From Allium sativum (Eukaryota > Streptophyta > Magnoliopsida > Asparagales > Amaryllidaceae), in assembly GCA_030737875.1 (NCBI GenBank), contig CM060918.1, positions 773,320,552 through 773,384,551 of the forward strand: a DNA stretch of 64,000 bases, read 5' to 3'. The position numbers and the translations under genes are program-made. This document shows, in pieces, positions 22,712-33,223 of the stretch. The notes under the pieces are model-generated. The model did not search any database. It was not told where the DNA came from and saw only the letters and a list, made by a program, of their open reading frames with translations. Numbering within the stretch: position 1 is the first letter of the stretch; every line of letters starts with the position of its first letter.

Positions 22712-23970
22712 AGACCCTAACCTATCCTAAATCCTCATTATTCATTCATGCAACTAAACTATGGCAAAATTTTACCTCTCATGGCCTCCACTCTCTTCAT
22801 AAAATTTCTAAATGGTTTCTATGAGAGATTTTCCATGCATACAAGTGTTTTCAAGCTTGTATGAGTGTCATTAGCTTGCATTCAAGTCAAGTTTCTATCT
22901 TTGCATCATAAAGCAAGGGTTTTGATCATTTTGGCTCAAGGGTTTTTATGTTAGAGCTTGCATTTTGGGTCTATTTGATTGCATAAGGGCTTTGTCATAT
23001 CTTTTGTGCCTTCATAGCAATGTAAGCCCTTTCCCTACTCTTAGATATTAACTATGAAGTTAAATGTTCATGTTGCAAGTTTGGGTTTGATCATTGAGTA
23101 TGATACATGCTATCATGTCATGCAAGTTTATGAAGTCATTATCTTGATCTTGTGAGCTAAAAGCTACAACCTTTATGTTGAAATGTTGCATTAGGCAACA
23201 TGAGAACCCTCATAACCTTTATGTCGACTTGCATATGAAGTCATAACCCTTATATGATGATATATGCGAGTTACTAGTCATCATTCCATATCTTTTGTCA
23301 CCATGATTCGCTTATGTGCCAAGTTTGGGTTTATGCATGTTTTGAGGCTTAAGAATGTAACATGCAAGTTAATGAACACATTTGTGCCTCATTTGCCACC
23401 ATGATTAACTTGTGGCTTAATATCCATTTTTGTCATGCCTTTGCCAAGTCTCTTCTTTTAATCCATTACGTTGTCGCAAACGTATATGCGAGTTTAAAAG
23501 CGTTGGGTTATGTTATGGGTGATTTCTAATGACATGAAAATACAACTTGAAAACATGACTTGAAATATAACATGGAAGTTGACATGTAAGTATGCATAAA
23601 AACATAAGCTTGGGAATTTACCTATTAAGTTAGGTCTACCCTTTAGGAATTTACCTATTAAGTTAGGTCTACCCAAATGCTTGAAAACTTGTAACATGTT
23701 TTGGGAAACATGATGGACATGACACTTAGATAATATAAGTGTGGCCAACTCGAGGTTGGGTTGAGTTTGCAACGTAAAACTACCCGGAACCGACCGGCCT
23801 AACTAGTAGTTGCAAACAATAGGACCCAATGTGAGAAGTTGGTCATGTTGTGCTTGAACCCGAGGTTAGACCAAGTTGTGGTGTAAAGCTACCCGGAACC
23901 GACCGGCTTAACTAGTAACCACAACAAAGTCTAATGTGAGAGGTGAAGGTGCATTAAGTAATTAATGCCA

Positions 23971-24733
23971 CATGATAGGGTTAAGTTAATTTGATTAATG
24001 ACTCTTAACCAAATATGACATGGACAAATGGGTTAAGTAATTTGATTAGGCTAATGATACTTAACAAAACATGACAAGGTTGGGTAGGTTAAGTAACTTG
24101 ATTTGCCTAATGACACTTAACCATTTTTATATGACTAGTGGATGGGGTTAAGTTAACCAACACTTAATCAATCCAACGCGATAACTTGGTAAGGTTAAGT
24201 AAGTTTTCTTAATGACGCTTAACCGAAAAATACGGTTAACGAATGGGGTTAAGATTAGACTCAACTAGTCTAAACATGGAAATCGGATGGGGTTAAGTTA
24301 GCCTACACTTAATTAATCCCACTTGGTAGTTTAATGGGGTTAAGTTAAACACTTAACTAATCTAAACATGATGAATTGATGTGGTTAAGTGACCTATACT
24401 TATCCAATCTAACTCGTTAATTTATTGTGGTTAAGTTAACCAATACTTAACCAATATAACGTGAAAACACGATAAGGCTAAGTCACGAATCGCTTGAATA
24501 CACTTGACCGATTTGACTAAGTAAATTGATAGGGTCAAGTTAATATATACTTAACCAATCTAGAATGATAATTGGACGAGGTTAAGTTGTGAATTGCTTA
24601 ATATACTTAACCAACTTGAGCATGGTTTGTAGGGTTAAGCCTTGAACTTGGATACTTAGCCAATTTTGACAGGATTTGTAGATGGGTTAAGTCATGAACT
24701 TAAGTGACACTTAATCCATTATGTAAACCCTAG
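23971..24733 (+). repeat. GGTTAAGT...ACTTAACC array in the 3' LTR
   Basis: Same units in the same order as in the 5' LTR, so the expansion predates this insertion. Confidence 0.85.
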
Positions 24734-26583
24734 TTCTGAGGATTAGGTGGATAACCGTAGTTAACAAGGATAACGGGAACAATTCTAAGTGGTAAACCTT
24801 AGTTGAAGAATAACTAAGTAATGATTCTTAGTCAAGGAAATTTAGACCAGTTCATAGATAGATGAGTAACCTGATACGGTAGGTCATCGTTTAAGTATAC
24901 GAGTAGGAGCAAGTATCTGATTTAGATAAAGGCTCCAGCGAACTGGGTAACGAAGCAGCGGCTTCGGGGAACGTGAGGATATTCTTGGTATCCCTCTATG
25001 AGCTGCCAGGTGATTATACTAGGCTCATGAGAGGTTAAGGTCTGCGTTAGAAGAACCAAGAGTATGCCTTGGTTGCTATATGAGCGACCTAAAGACGGGG
25101 ATGGATAGGGGATAGTCGACGATACACGGTCGTACCCTAGATAGCATTTCGTCAGGCTACCTACCATCTTTGGTCAAGCGTGTACGTACGGAAAGGCAGA
25201 GAACACCCAAAAGACCATAATTGCTATCTAATTATGGTTGCGGTAAGGCTTGGATGTGGGTTGGCCAGTGTTGTGTTCTCATACAGGATTTATCCTATCT
25301 TGTCTTTCACTAGTTGAGGGAGTGGTCTCGTGGGACCATAGCCACATATAAGAAAAACAGACCTTAGCATCTGCATCGGCAGATAAATCGAAAGCTCCCG
25401 ACCGAGTCCTGTATTTCTTGATTTGCTATGTGACAGGACTCGGATGGCACGATGTGATACATGTGCATACAGTCATGGAAAAGCGATTCACGATGAATGC
25501 GTGGGAAAAAGGGCGCGGTTGGCGGTTAGCGTAATCCCTAGTGGCCCTAGGTGGTTGAACCCAAACCGAGATACGAAAACGTGCAATAGGTAAGCATAAT
25601 CCCTAGCAGCCCTAGGTAGCATAAGTCCTAGCTGTACAAACAATAATTCATGTTGGAAGACCCTAGCTAGGTTTAGGGTAACAGTCCAAACCGATCTTAA
25701 GGATCATGGAACTATGTTAAAGTAATATAGAATCTCATGGGAAAGCCCGTATGGTCTACGGAAAGGGACTGAACATTTACATGGAATAAAACATACAAGT
25801 TGAGTAACCTATATATGCGATATATTAGGTTGACATGGACCATTACACGACTTTTGAGTGAGGGTCATTCTTGGTTAACACATGACACGGTGGGGATACT
25901 AGTACGGTAGGTGCAGAGCTAAAATACAGGATAGATATCACGGGGCGTTATACGTGACAGATATCTTGGGGATATTATACTTGATAGAAACCTGACGATG
26001 TGATACCTTGTTTTATCTTGACATCGTAATTTATCATGACACCTTAGTTTATCTGAGTTCAGTAGTTCATCCTGTTATTTTGATCTAGCTTATCTATCTT
26101 GTTATCATGCTTATGTTCATCTCAGTTTCTCATGTCAGTTAACTTTAATAGTTTTTATGCTAATAGTAGATAGGGCTTACTCAGTCTTTTTGACTGACCC
26201 GTTTTGTTTCGCCTCTTTTCTTCCGTTCCCCCCCCCCCCCAGGTTACAGGGAGGAAATATTGTTGTTTAGTTCGGACTTCTTCTGCTTGAAGGTCATCAT
26301 GGATGGCTTGGACTTTTCTTGGCTAATGGCTACTTTACTGTTTTTACTTGGGGAATAATTTATGAAAATGTCTTTATGCTTCTTTACTATTGCAAGACAG
26401 GTTTTGATGTACTCTGATGTAAAAGGCTTTAGACCTTATTTATTCATGTTATGAAAGTTTGATTTTACTTCCGCTATTTTATATGTTCTGTCTTGTGATA
26501 TTTCTGCGCATGTTTACCAATAATGCCCCTCTAAAGCTAGTGCATTCCTTTGCGAGTGACCCTAGCGGAGGCGGGGTGTTACA

Positions 26584-26588
26584 CACCC
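26584..26588. repeat. Right target-site duplication (CACCC) of the LARD element
   Basis: CACCC after the 3' LTR. The sequence then resumes the host text CTTTATCTAATGATGTTTATAA. Confidence 0.92.
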
Positions 26589-26745
26589 CTTTATCTAATG
26601 ATGTTTATAATTGTGCAAATGCAGCCACTGGGGGGTCATGACTCAATTTGATAGAAGATCCATTATCTTATGGATTTGCCTTGGAGTTACCAGGAATCTT
26701 GATTGTATTCTCATGTACTTATGTTATGATGCCTTGGATCTGCAG

Positions 26746-26880
26746 AACCAGATTGGAGAAAAGTCTACGAATTGCAGCATGCATTCATCATTTTTCATAA
26801 ATATAATGTTAGTACCTTTTGTGCCAATTCTTCATTTTATATTGGAATTGCTTTTCTTTCTTGTTTACCTAAGTTAGGTT
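26746..26880 (+). other. Exon-like block L1, copy 2
   Basis: After ATCTGCAG the frame reads PDWRKVYELQHAF. The donor seen in copy 1 (GTACGT) is GTTAGT here. It is followed by TTCATTTTATATTGGAA and CTTTCTTGTTTACCTAAG, which recur in all copies. Confidence 0.4.
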
Positions 26881-26992
26881 AAATAAATTGAAATGGCATG
26901 CTTGATCTGAGATTGGGGTCAGGTACAGGCCAATAATAGGATGCTCATATTAGATCTAATCATCAATAAACTAACAAAAAGAAGTTAACTTT

Positions 26993-27060
26993 GCCGGGGA
27001 TCAAACACGTGGTATTGTAGATTATTCACATAGTCAATTATCTTATCAGTTGAATTCCAC
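26993..27060 (-). pseudogene. tRNA-like relic (stratum L2), copy 1
   Basis: On the minus strand, CAACTGATAAGATAATTGACTATG...GTGTTTGATCCC has a box-A-like start, a GACTA/TAGTC-type anticodon hairpin in sister copies, and box B with C56 changed. The spacing is that of a tRNA. It may be a third, oldest layer of tRNA-Arg copies, but the anticodon can no longer be assigned. Confidence 0.4.
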
Positions 27061-27333
27061 AAAGAATAATAGCATATATGCTTCAGTTTAAAAGTAAAAG
27101 GTGTTATGGATTATGACATTCACACATGCCCCATTTATTTGTATATTTGCTATCTGCTTATATTGTAGTTTTGGGTGCAGAATCACAGTTAAGCGTTTTG
27201 TCCATTAAGCTGTAGAATTGCGTTATATAAAGCTGCAACTAACAAAATACCAATAACAAAATACTTTTAGATGTTACTGCTTGGTTTAGGCCAAGAAAAA
27301 ATTAGCATAATTTACATTTCAACATAATAGTTA

Positions 27334-27406
27334 CGACTCTACTGGGGATCAAACCCAGGGTCTCTCGTTTCGTAGACCAGCGCCTTATCCATTGGGCCAC
27401 AAAGTC
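27334..27406 (-). pseudogene. tRNA-Arg(ACG) pseudogene, copy 1
   Basis: 73 bases with the ACG anticodon in a CTACGAA loop. The anticodon stem has a G-G clash (CTGGT against ACGAG), the T-loop has lost C56 (TTTGATC), and the acceptor stem pairs only with two G-U wobbles. Confidence 0.85.
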
Positions 27407-28156
27407 ACATATTTAATTGCCCGAATTTGTGCATAGTAGAATTCACAATGTACTTTTATATGCATTTACATTAGTATAAAATATATGTGTTATATATATC
27501 ACGACACCAACATACACCTGATTTATTGGTATAGTTGATATTGCTTATCGTTCAAATTTAAAGATGTATTTTTCTAGATATTTGGACGCAAATTCATGTT
27601 ATAAGTTGATTTTGTGGTAAGACTAAAGATAATTAAAGCAGACACTTCAAATCCATTGGGCCACATAGTCCCGTACCATAGAGTGAATTTGTTGTTAAGC
27701 GAATGGGGACCGCGGAATCCGCATTTTGAGCGGAAATGAAAGGAGAATTTTGGGTGAAAAGGGATTGTGTTTTATGCTATGAAATGGGAAAATGGATAGT
27801 TATGTGTGAAATTTGTTACATTAATATGAAATCTGTTATACTATAACACCACATATATCTGATGTACGGATAGTTTATATTGTTTTTTGTTCGATATGTA
27901 ATATAAATTTTACTAAAAGCTTTTTGTTCAAAAATCCCTTTATAAAATTTATTTTGTTGCAAGATAAGATAATTGAATTAAGAACTTACGATGCACCAAT
28001 ATATCCAACAAGATTTTCTTGTACTTTACATTAAAATATTGAAGATAATATATCTAAATGTCATTGGAAGGTTATAACTTTATTGAACAAAATATATGTA
28101 ATAACAACGTGACAATTAATTTTTTGGATTTATGAAAAAATATTGAAAAAATCATC
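27407..28156. repeat. Duplication-unit segment L4-L6, copy 2
   Basis: Contains the L4 and L5 texts, then the region aligned to 12885-13260 but without the 5S insert (GATGTACGGATAGTTTATATTG). No gene. Confidence 0.6.
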
Positions 28157-28225
28157 CTTTCTAAGGATCAAACCTATGATCTTTGATTTGTAAACCAAAA
28201 AATGTTCATTGAGCAACATTGTCAC
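28157..28225 (-). pseudogene. tRNA-Arg-like relic (L7), copy 2
   Basis: Same layout as 13265-13333. Additional change GAGCAACATT for GGGCCACATT in the D-arm/acceptor region. Confidence 0.5.
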
Positions 28226-28562
28226 TTATCTTACTGCTTAAATTGTAAAGTCAAATTATATAATAATATAAAATAATGTAGTTTAACTGATAAAAGTAGA
28301 AAGGATGCTTTGGATTATGGCATTGACATGAATCGTATTATTTAATTATTGGTTTGATAAATAATTTTCTTAGTTTTTTGTTGAAATTTCTATTATGCGG
28401 GGGACTGGGTGAATATATAAAATATTTAAAGCAGGAAATATTGATTAAGGATGCCATCCATCTACATTCCTATTCTGAAACTGGTAAAAGGTCATATTTT
28501 CCCATGCAGTTTAATGGTCATATAAGAAGCATATGTATTAGACCTGATAAAATAGCATGTTA

Positions 28563-28608
28563 GTCCCACAACATAAATTTTTTGTTAATAACTCGGTAGA
28601 AATATAAA
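28563..28608 (+). promoter_or_regulatory. Orphan 7SL promoter fragment 1 (USE plus TATA)
   Basis: GTCCCACAACA (USE with one change) at 28563-28573 and AATATAAA at 28601. At the point where the 7SL RNA should begin (after CTCAGTTGATC) the sequence instead switches to TACTTTTTGTTAGATCTAATC, the start of an L2 segment. So this is a promoter without its gene. Confidence 0.65.
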
Positions 28609-28673
28609 GTGCTCAGTTGATCTACTTTTTGTTAGATCTAATCATCAATAAACTAACAAAAAGAAGTTAACTT

Positions 28674-28742
28674 TGCCAGGGATCAAACACGTGGTATTGT
28701 AGACTATACACATAGTCAATTATCTTATCAGTTGAATTCCAC
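28674..28742 (-). pseudogene. tRNA-like relic (L2), copy 2
   Basis: Here the anticodon hairpin GACTATGTGTATAGTC is intact and box B reads GTTTGATCCC. Confidence 0.4.
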
Positions 28743-28930
28743 AAAGAATAATAGCAGATATGCTTCAGTTTTAAAGTAAAAGATGTTATGGTTTATGACA
28801 TTCACACATGCCCCATTTATTTGTGTATACTTGCTATCCGCTTATATTGTAGTTTTGGGTGCAGAATCACAGTTCAGCGTTTTGTTCATATAAGAAGCAT
28901 ATGTACTAGACCTGATAAAATAGCATGTTA

Positions 28931-28976
28931 GTCCCACATCATAAATTTTTTGTTAATAACTCAGCACAAATATAAA
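28931..28976 (+). promoter_or_regulatory. Orphan 7SL promoter fragment 2 (USE plus TATA)
   Basis: GTCCCACATCA and TATAAA at 28971 with correct spacing (about 30 bases), again joined to L2 sequence instead of a 7SL RNA. Confidence 0.65.
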
Positions 28977-29042
28977 GTGCTCAGTTGATCTACTTTTTGT
29001 TAGATCTAATCATCAATAAACTAACAAAATGAAGTTAACTTT

Positions 29043-29110
29043 GCTAGGGATCAAACACGTGGTATTGCAGACTACACACATAGTCAATTATCTTATCAGT
29101 TGAATTCCAC
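29043..29110 (-). pseudogene. tRNA-like relic (L2), copy 3
   Basis: Near-identical to the copy 369 bases upstream (TAGGGATCAAACACG). Slightly more decayed: the hairpin reads TGTGTGTAGTC. Confidence 0.4.
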
Positions 29111-29385
29111 AAAGAATAATAGCATATACGCTTCAGTTTTAAAGTAAAAGATGTTATGGTTTATGACATTCACACATGCCCCATTTATTAGTGTATACTT
29201 GCTATCCGCTTATATTGTAGTTTTGGGTGCAGAATCACAGTTCAGCGTTTTGTTCATTAAGCTGTAGAATTGCGTTATATAAAGCTACAACCAACAAAAT
29301 AGCAATATCCAAATACTTTTAGATGTTACTGCTTGGGTTAGGCCAAGAAAAATTTAGCTTAATTTACATTTCTAGATATTTGTTG

Positions 29386-29458
29386 CGACTCTGCTGGGGA
29401 TCGAACCCAGAGTCTCTGGTTTCGTAGACCAACGCCTTATCCATTGGGCCTCAGAGTC
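29386..29458 (-). tRNA. tRNA-Arg(ACG), copy 2, nearly intact
   Basis: Acceptor, D, anticodon and T arms all pair. The ACG anticodon sits in a CTACGAA loop and box B GGTTCGATCC is perfect. Two deviations: base 8 is A instead of the usual T, and the anticodon stem has a T-G wobble (GTTGG). Arg tRNA with A34 (inosine when modified) reads CGU/CGC/CGA codons. There is no T-run close downstream on the minus strand, so 3' termination is uncertain. Confidence 0.75.
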
Positions 29459-30209
29459 ACGTATCTGATTGCCCGACTTTGTGCAAAGTAGAATTCACAA
29501 TGTACTTTTATATGCTTTTACATTAGTACAAAATATCTGTGTTACATATATATCACGACACCAACATACACCTGATTTATTGGTATAGTTGATATTGCTT
29601 ATCGTTCAAATTTTAAGATGTATTTTTCTAGATATTTGGATGCAAAATCATGTTCTAAGTTTATTTTGTTGTAAGACTAAAGATAATTAAAGCTGACACT
29701 TCAAATCCATTGAGCCACATAGTCCCGTACCATAGAGTGAATTTGTTGTTAAGCGAATGGGGGCCGCGGAATCCACATTTTGAGCGGGAATGAACGAAGA
29801 ATTTTGGGTGAAAAGGGATTGTGTTTTATGCTATGAAATGGGAAAATGGATAGGTTTGTGTGAAATCTGTTACATTAATATGAAATCTGTTGTACTATAA
29901 CACCCACATATGTCTGATGTACAGATAGTTTATATTGTTTTTTGTTCGATATGTAATATAAATTTTACTGGAAGTTTTTGTTCAAAAATCCCTATATAAA
30001 ATTTATTTTGCTACAAGATAAGGTACTTGAATTAGGAACTTACGATGCACCAATATATCCAACAAGATTTTCTTGTACTTTACATTAAAATATTGGAGAT
30101 CATATATCGTAATGCCATTGGAAGGTTATAACTTTATTAAACAAAGTATATGTAATAAGAACGTGACTATTAATTTTTTGAATTTATGAAAAAATATTGA
30201 AAATACATC
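29459..30209. repeat. Duplication-unit segment L4-L6, copy 3
   Basis: Parallel to 27407-28156 (CACGACACCAACATACACC, AAGCGAATGGGGGCCGCGG). No gene seen. Confidence 0.6.
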
Positions 30210-30278
30210 CTTTCTAAGGATCAAACCTATGATCTTTGATTTGTAAACCAACACATGTTCATTGGGCCACATTTTCAC
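30210..30278 (-). pseudogene. tRNA-Arg-like relic (L7), copy 3
   Basis: Almost identical to the copy at 13265, consistent with the close kinship of these two units. Confidence 0.5.
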
Positions 30279-30634
30279 TTATCTTACTGCTTAAATTGTA
30301 AGGTCACATTCATAATATAATATAAAATAATGCAGTTTAACTGATAAAAAAAAGAAAGGATGCTTTGGATTATGGTGTTGACATGAATCGTATTCTTTAA
30401 TTATTGGTTTGATAAATATTTTGCTTAGTTTTTTGTTGAAATTTCTATTATGCGGTAGACTGGGTGAATAGATAAAATATTTGAAGCATGAAATAGTGAT
30501 TAAGGATGTCAGCCGATATTTGAATTCCATCTACATTCGTATTCTGAAACTGGAAAAAAAAAGTAATATTTTCCCATGCAGTTTAATTGTCATATAAGAA
30601 GCATACGTATTAGACCTGATAAAATAGTATGTTA

Positions 30635-30645
30635 GTCCCACATCA
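30635..30645 (+). promoter_or_regulatory. USE of 7SL copy B
   Basis: GTCCCACATCA, 64 bases upstream of the inferred start. Confidence 0.8.
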
Positions 30646-30673
30646 AAAAAAATTTGTAAATAACTCGGTACAA

Positions 30674-30681
30674 ATATAAAA
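30674..30681 (+). promoter_or_regulatory. TATA box of 7SL copy B
   Basis: ATATAAAA about 25 bases before the start and about 30 bases after the USE, the spacing of plant Pol III genes of the USE/TATA type. Confidence 0.75.
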
Positions 30682-30698
30682 TGCTTAGTTGATCAACC

Positions 30699-30995
30699 GT
30701 CGAGCTAAGTAACGTGAGCTTGTGACCAAGTGGGGCATTAATTTTATGGAATGTTGGGTCATGTTGCTGAGTCGGGGCACATTGTGCACTTAGCCGGCCT
30801 GCCTGATCCAAGTTGCTGAGTGGACTGCGCAGTTGGGCTGGAAAGCCAGACTGTGCTGGCTATAGTAAGGAGGCAATGCATCAGGCTGGTCACAGAGCAG
30901 CGTAAACTCCTTGCTCTCAACGGTGGATGGATAACAGGCTACTGCATTCTGTTCCCACAATGGATTTGGTGACAGTTCTCCAGCAAACCATCTTC
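30699..30995 (+). ncRNA. 7SL (SRP) RNA gene, copy B, best promoter
   Basis: Same 297-base length as copy A, with USE, a good TATA and a T6 terminator. The Alu domain (GTCGAGCTAAG...GAGCTTGTGACC) and CTGAGTCGGGG are conserved. Helix 6 reads GGCT-GGAA-AGCC, a GNAR tetraloop as bound by SRP19. The helix-8 tip is GAGCA-GCGT-AAACTCC, where one base departs from the GNRA loop of copies A and C. Of the full-length copies this has the most complete promoter, but the helix-8 change makes function uncertain. Confidence 0.78.
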
Positions 30996-31001
30996 TTTTT
31001 T
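30996..31001 (+). terminator. Pol III terminator of 7SL copy B
   Basis: T6 run following CATCTTC. Confidence 0.75.
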
Positions 31002-31500
31002 GCACTCTTTGAATATGATGATTTTGGTTATGCGGACGCTATTGCAGATTTACGGTCAGACACAGGAATTACTTTTGATGATGTCTATGCTGATGTTACT
31101 ACTGGACTTGTACAAATGGCCACATTTTTGAACATGGTAGTAATTCTCTACCACTTTCCTTTTTTAACTAGTTGTGCATGTGTGACAGAAAAAACATATA
31201 TGAAGTGTCATGTGCATTGTGGATGGTCGAAGAACTGTTCTGAAGGTACAATTTAAAACCTTCCACTGTTAATGTTAAAGTATGTTGATGGATAGATATG
31301 TATATTATATATAGTTTGAAAGTTTTTTAAAAAATTAACAGAACGACAATGAATTTGAATTGTTAAGGTCAAATTTATTTCCCAACCAGATCATATGTCG
31401 ACGTATATGAGGTAAATTTACCAAATTATCCTTCCAAGCATAATTATAGGAGGTAAATTTACCAAATTATCCTTCCAGGCATAATTAAAGAAAGAGCAAA
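31002..31500 (+). repeat. 7SL downstream block L11, copy 3
   Basis: Repeats 14054-14274 and 14346-14740, with the same open frame (FGYADAIADL, FDDVYADVTT). A 38-base tandem duplication (AGGTAAATTTACCAAATTATC) occurs at about 31410-31480. Confidence 0.4.
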
Positions 31501-31506
31501 AAACAG

Positions 31507-31578
31507 TATCAGAGCCAGGTTTCGAACCTAGCACCTGTGTGTTATGGGCCCACCAAGCTTCCGCTGCGCCACTCTGAT
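31507..31578 (-). pseudogene. Initiator tRNA-Met pseudogene, copy 2
   Basis: The acceptor stem and CAT anticodon remain, but the anticodon stem is broken (GTGGG against CACAC), the T-stem reads CTAGG with loop TTCGAAA, and the D-arm has AAGCTTGG for AAGCGTGG. Confidence 0.82.
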
Positions 31579-32560
31579 TGGTAATAAAATGAGAGAATTG
31601 CATTTTTTTTCTTCTGAATAATAGACAAACTGCTCCTAGATTATATCCCAAGGCATGTCATCTTGTACTGTATAGAGCATGGAAGATAGTTCTGCAAAAT
31701 CACCAAACTGTATCATCCATATAATAAACTGCATTCATCCTAATATCATTACTTACAGCCAGATCTGTCTGAGTTTGATATTTCAACACATCCCTACCAT
31801 AAGTCGACATAAATTTGTTTCAGACTTAAAATAAACTTGGGCAAGCTTGTTCTAAAACTGTTCAGAAAATTTTAAATTCCGAAGGACTTTTGTAGGTCAT
31901 ATGTTGTTTGCTTACAGTGATCTAAGATACACAAATAAACATTATAATATACCCAAGTAATTATTGTACTTGATTCTCATATATTTGATGCGTTTATCTC
32001 AGTTTCTTGTGTTCCTCTTATTTTCACATTTGTATCTTCAAAATCAGCCAAGTATTTCCTTGAAAATAAAATAAATAAATAGATAAATTCATCCTAATAT
32101 TGCCAGTGGTACAACAAATTCTCAGTAACATATGTAGGTAATGTTACATCTTTTAAGCATTGTAACCCTCAGACTCACTATAAGCTTTTCAGTATATGCA
32201 TGTATTTTTTGCCCTTCTTGTTATTTTATATAGTGTCACCAAGTTAGTGTACACGTATTGTTGTATTTCCAATGTTGATCCCATATATGCTTGTATAAGC
32301 CATGTCTGCCTTGTTATTCTTGAGGAAAGAAATTATTGTGATGTATCGTTTACCTATGTTAACGGTTGAATAGAGATTGTCTGCCATTTTGTTCCTCTAA
32401 TATATAACATACTGTTTATGAGTTCATCTCTTTATCTGATGATGTTTATAATGTGCAAATGCCTTGGATAGAAGATTCATTATCTTATGGATTTGCCTTG
32501 GAGCTACCGGGAACCTTGATTATATTTTCATGTACTTATGTTATGATGCCTTGGATCTGC
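31579..32560. repeat. Duplication-unit segment L13-L15, copy 2, with the empty LARD site
   Basis: Parallel to 14817-15661 plus 26589-26745. At 32425-32429 (CATCT) the sequence passes without interruption where the other unit holds CACCC-element-CACCC. Otherwise no gene. Confidence 0.75.
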
Positions 32561-32562
32561 AG

Positions 32563-32700
32563 AACCAGATTGGAAAAAAGTCTACGAATTGCAGCAGGTA
32601 TTCATCATTTTTCGTAAATATAACGTTAGTACCTTTTGTGCCGATTCTTCATTTTATATTAGAAGTGCTTTTCTTTCTTGTTTACCTAAGTTAGGTTAAA
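32563..32700 (+). other. Exon-like block L1, copy 3
   Basis: The block has PDW then KKVYELQQ in the exon frame, but the base after the exon-like stretch gives CAG|GTATTCATC, another possible donor. Confidence 0.35.
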
Positions 32701-32808
32701 TAAATTGAAATGACATGCTTGATCTGAGATTCGGGTCAGGTTCAGGCCAACAATAGGATGCTTATATTAGATGTAATCATTGATAAACTAACAAAAAGAA
32801 GTTAACTT

Positions 32809-32876
32809 TGCCAGGGATCAAACACGTGGTATTGTAGACTATTCACGTAGTCAATCATCTTATCAGTTGAATTCCA
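32809..32876 (-). pseudogene. tRNA-like relic (L2), copy 4
   Basis: Hairpin GACTACGTGAATAGTC on the minus strand still pairs; box B GTTTGATCCC. Confidence 0.4.
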
Positions 32877-33150
32877 CAAAGAATAATATCTTATATGCTT
32901 CAATTTTAAAGTAAAAGAAGTTATGGGTTATGACATTCACACATGCCCCATTTATTTGTATACCTGCTATCCGCTTTCAGTGTAGTTTTAGGTGCAAAAT
33001 CACAGTTAAGCGTTTTGTCCATTAAGCTGTAGAATTGCGTTATATAAAGCTGTAATTAACAAAATACCAATAACAAAATACTTTTAGATGTTACTGCTTG
33101 GTTTAGGCCAAGCAGAAATTAGCATAATTTACATTTCAACATAGTTGTTG

Positions 33151-33223
33151 CGACTCTGCTGGGGATCAAACCCAGAGTCTCTGGTTTCGTAGACCAGCGC
33201 CTTATTCATTGGGCCACAGAGTC
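33151..33223 (-). pseudogene. tRNA-Arg(ACG), copy 3, box B and D-arm changed
   Basis: All stems pair except that the D-loop GG motif reads GA (AATGAATAAGG) and T-loop C56 is T (GTTTGATCC). These two positions make the D-loop/T-loop contact and part of box B, so it is probably inactive though only slightly diverged. Confidence 0.75.

Larger units (their letters stand above)
15667..26583 (+). mobile_element. LARD-like Gypsy retrotransposon (10.9 kb, non-autonomous)
   Basis: Two LTRs of 4,474 and 4,465 bp both start TGTAACAACCCG and end GGGGTGTTACA. They flank only 1,978 bp of internal sequence. Target duplication, primer site and polypurine tract are all present. Internal remnants of protease, reverse transcriptase and integrase align with the related element at 58257, so this is a deletion derivative of that lineage rather than an unrelated carrier. 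By eye the LTRs differ at some 30-45 positions besides microsatellite length, about 1%, indicating a recent insertion. It could move only with proteins from a relative. The methionine primer site, LTR ends and long LTRs suggest a Tekay/Del-like chromovirus lineage, which is inference. Confidence 0.92.
22119..26583 (+). repeat. 3' LTR of the LARD element
   Basis: Near-identical to the 5' LTR. Differences include the (TA)n tract, CTATAAATA instead of TATATAAATA in the TATA region, and scattered substitutions, mostly transitions. Confidence 0.93.
28540..29275 (+). repeat. Tandem duplication of about 368 bp (promoter fragment plus L2 segment)
   Basis: The two orphan promoters (28563 and 28931) and the L2 relics behind them (28674 and 29043) repeat with a period of 368-369 bases. 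The junction falls at a TTTTGTTCAT / CATATAAGAAGCATATG join near 28885. Confidence 0.75.

Noticed and set aside
17050..25167. Identical minus-strand frames of 92 and 81 codons at two places
   Set aside because: They lie within the two LTRs of one element and are identical because the LTRs are; no motif and no conservation in the related LTR at 58257.
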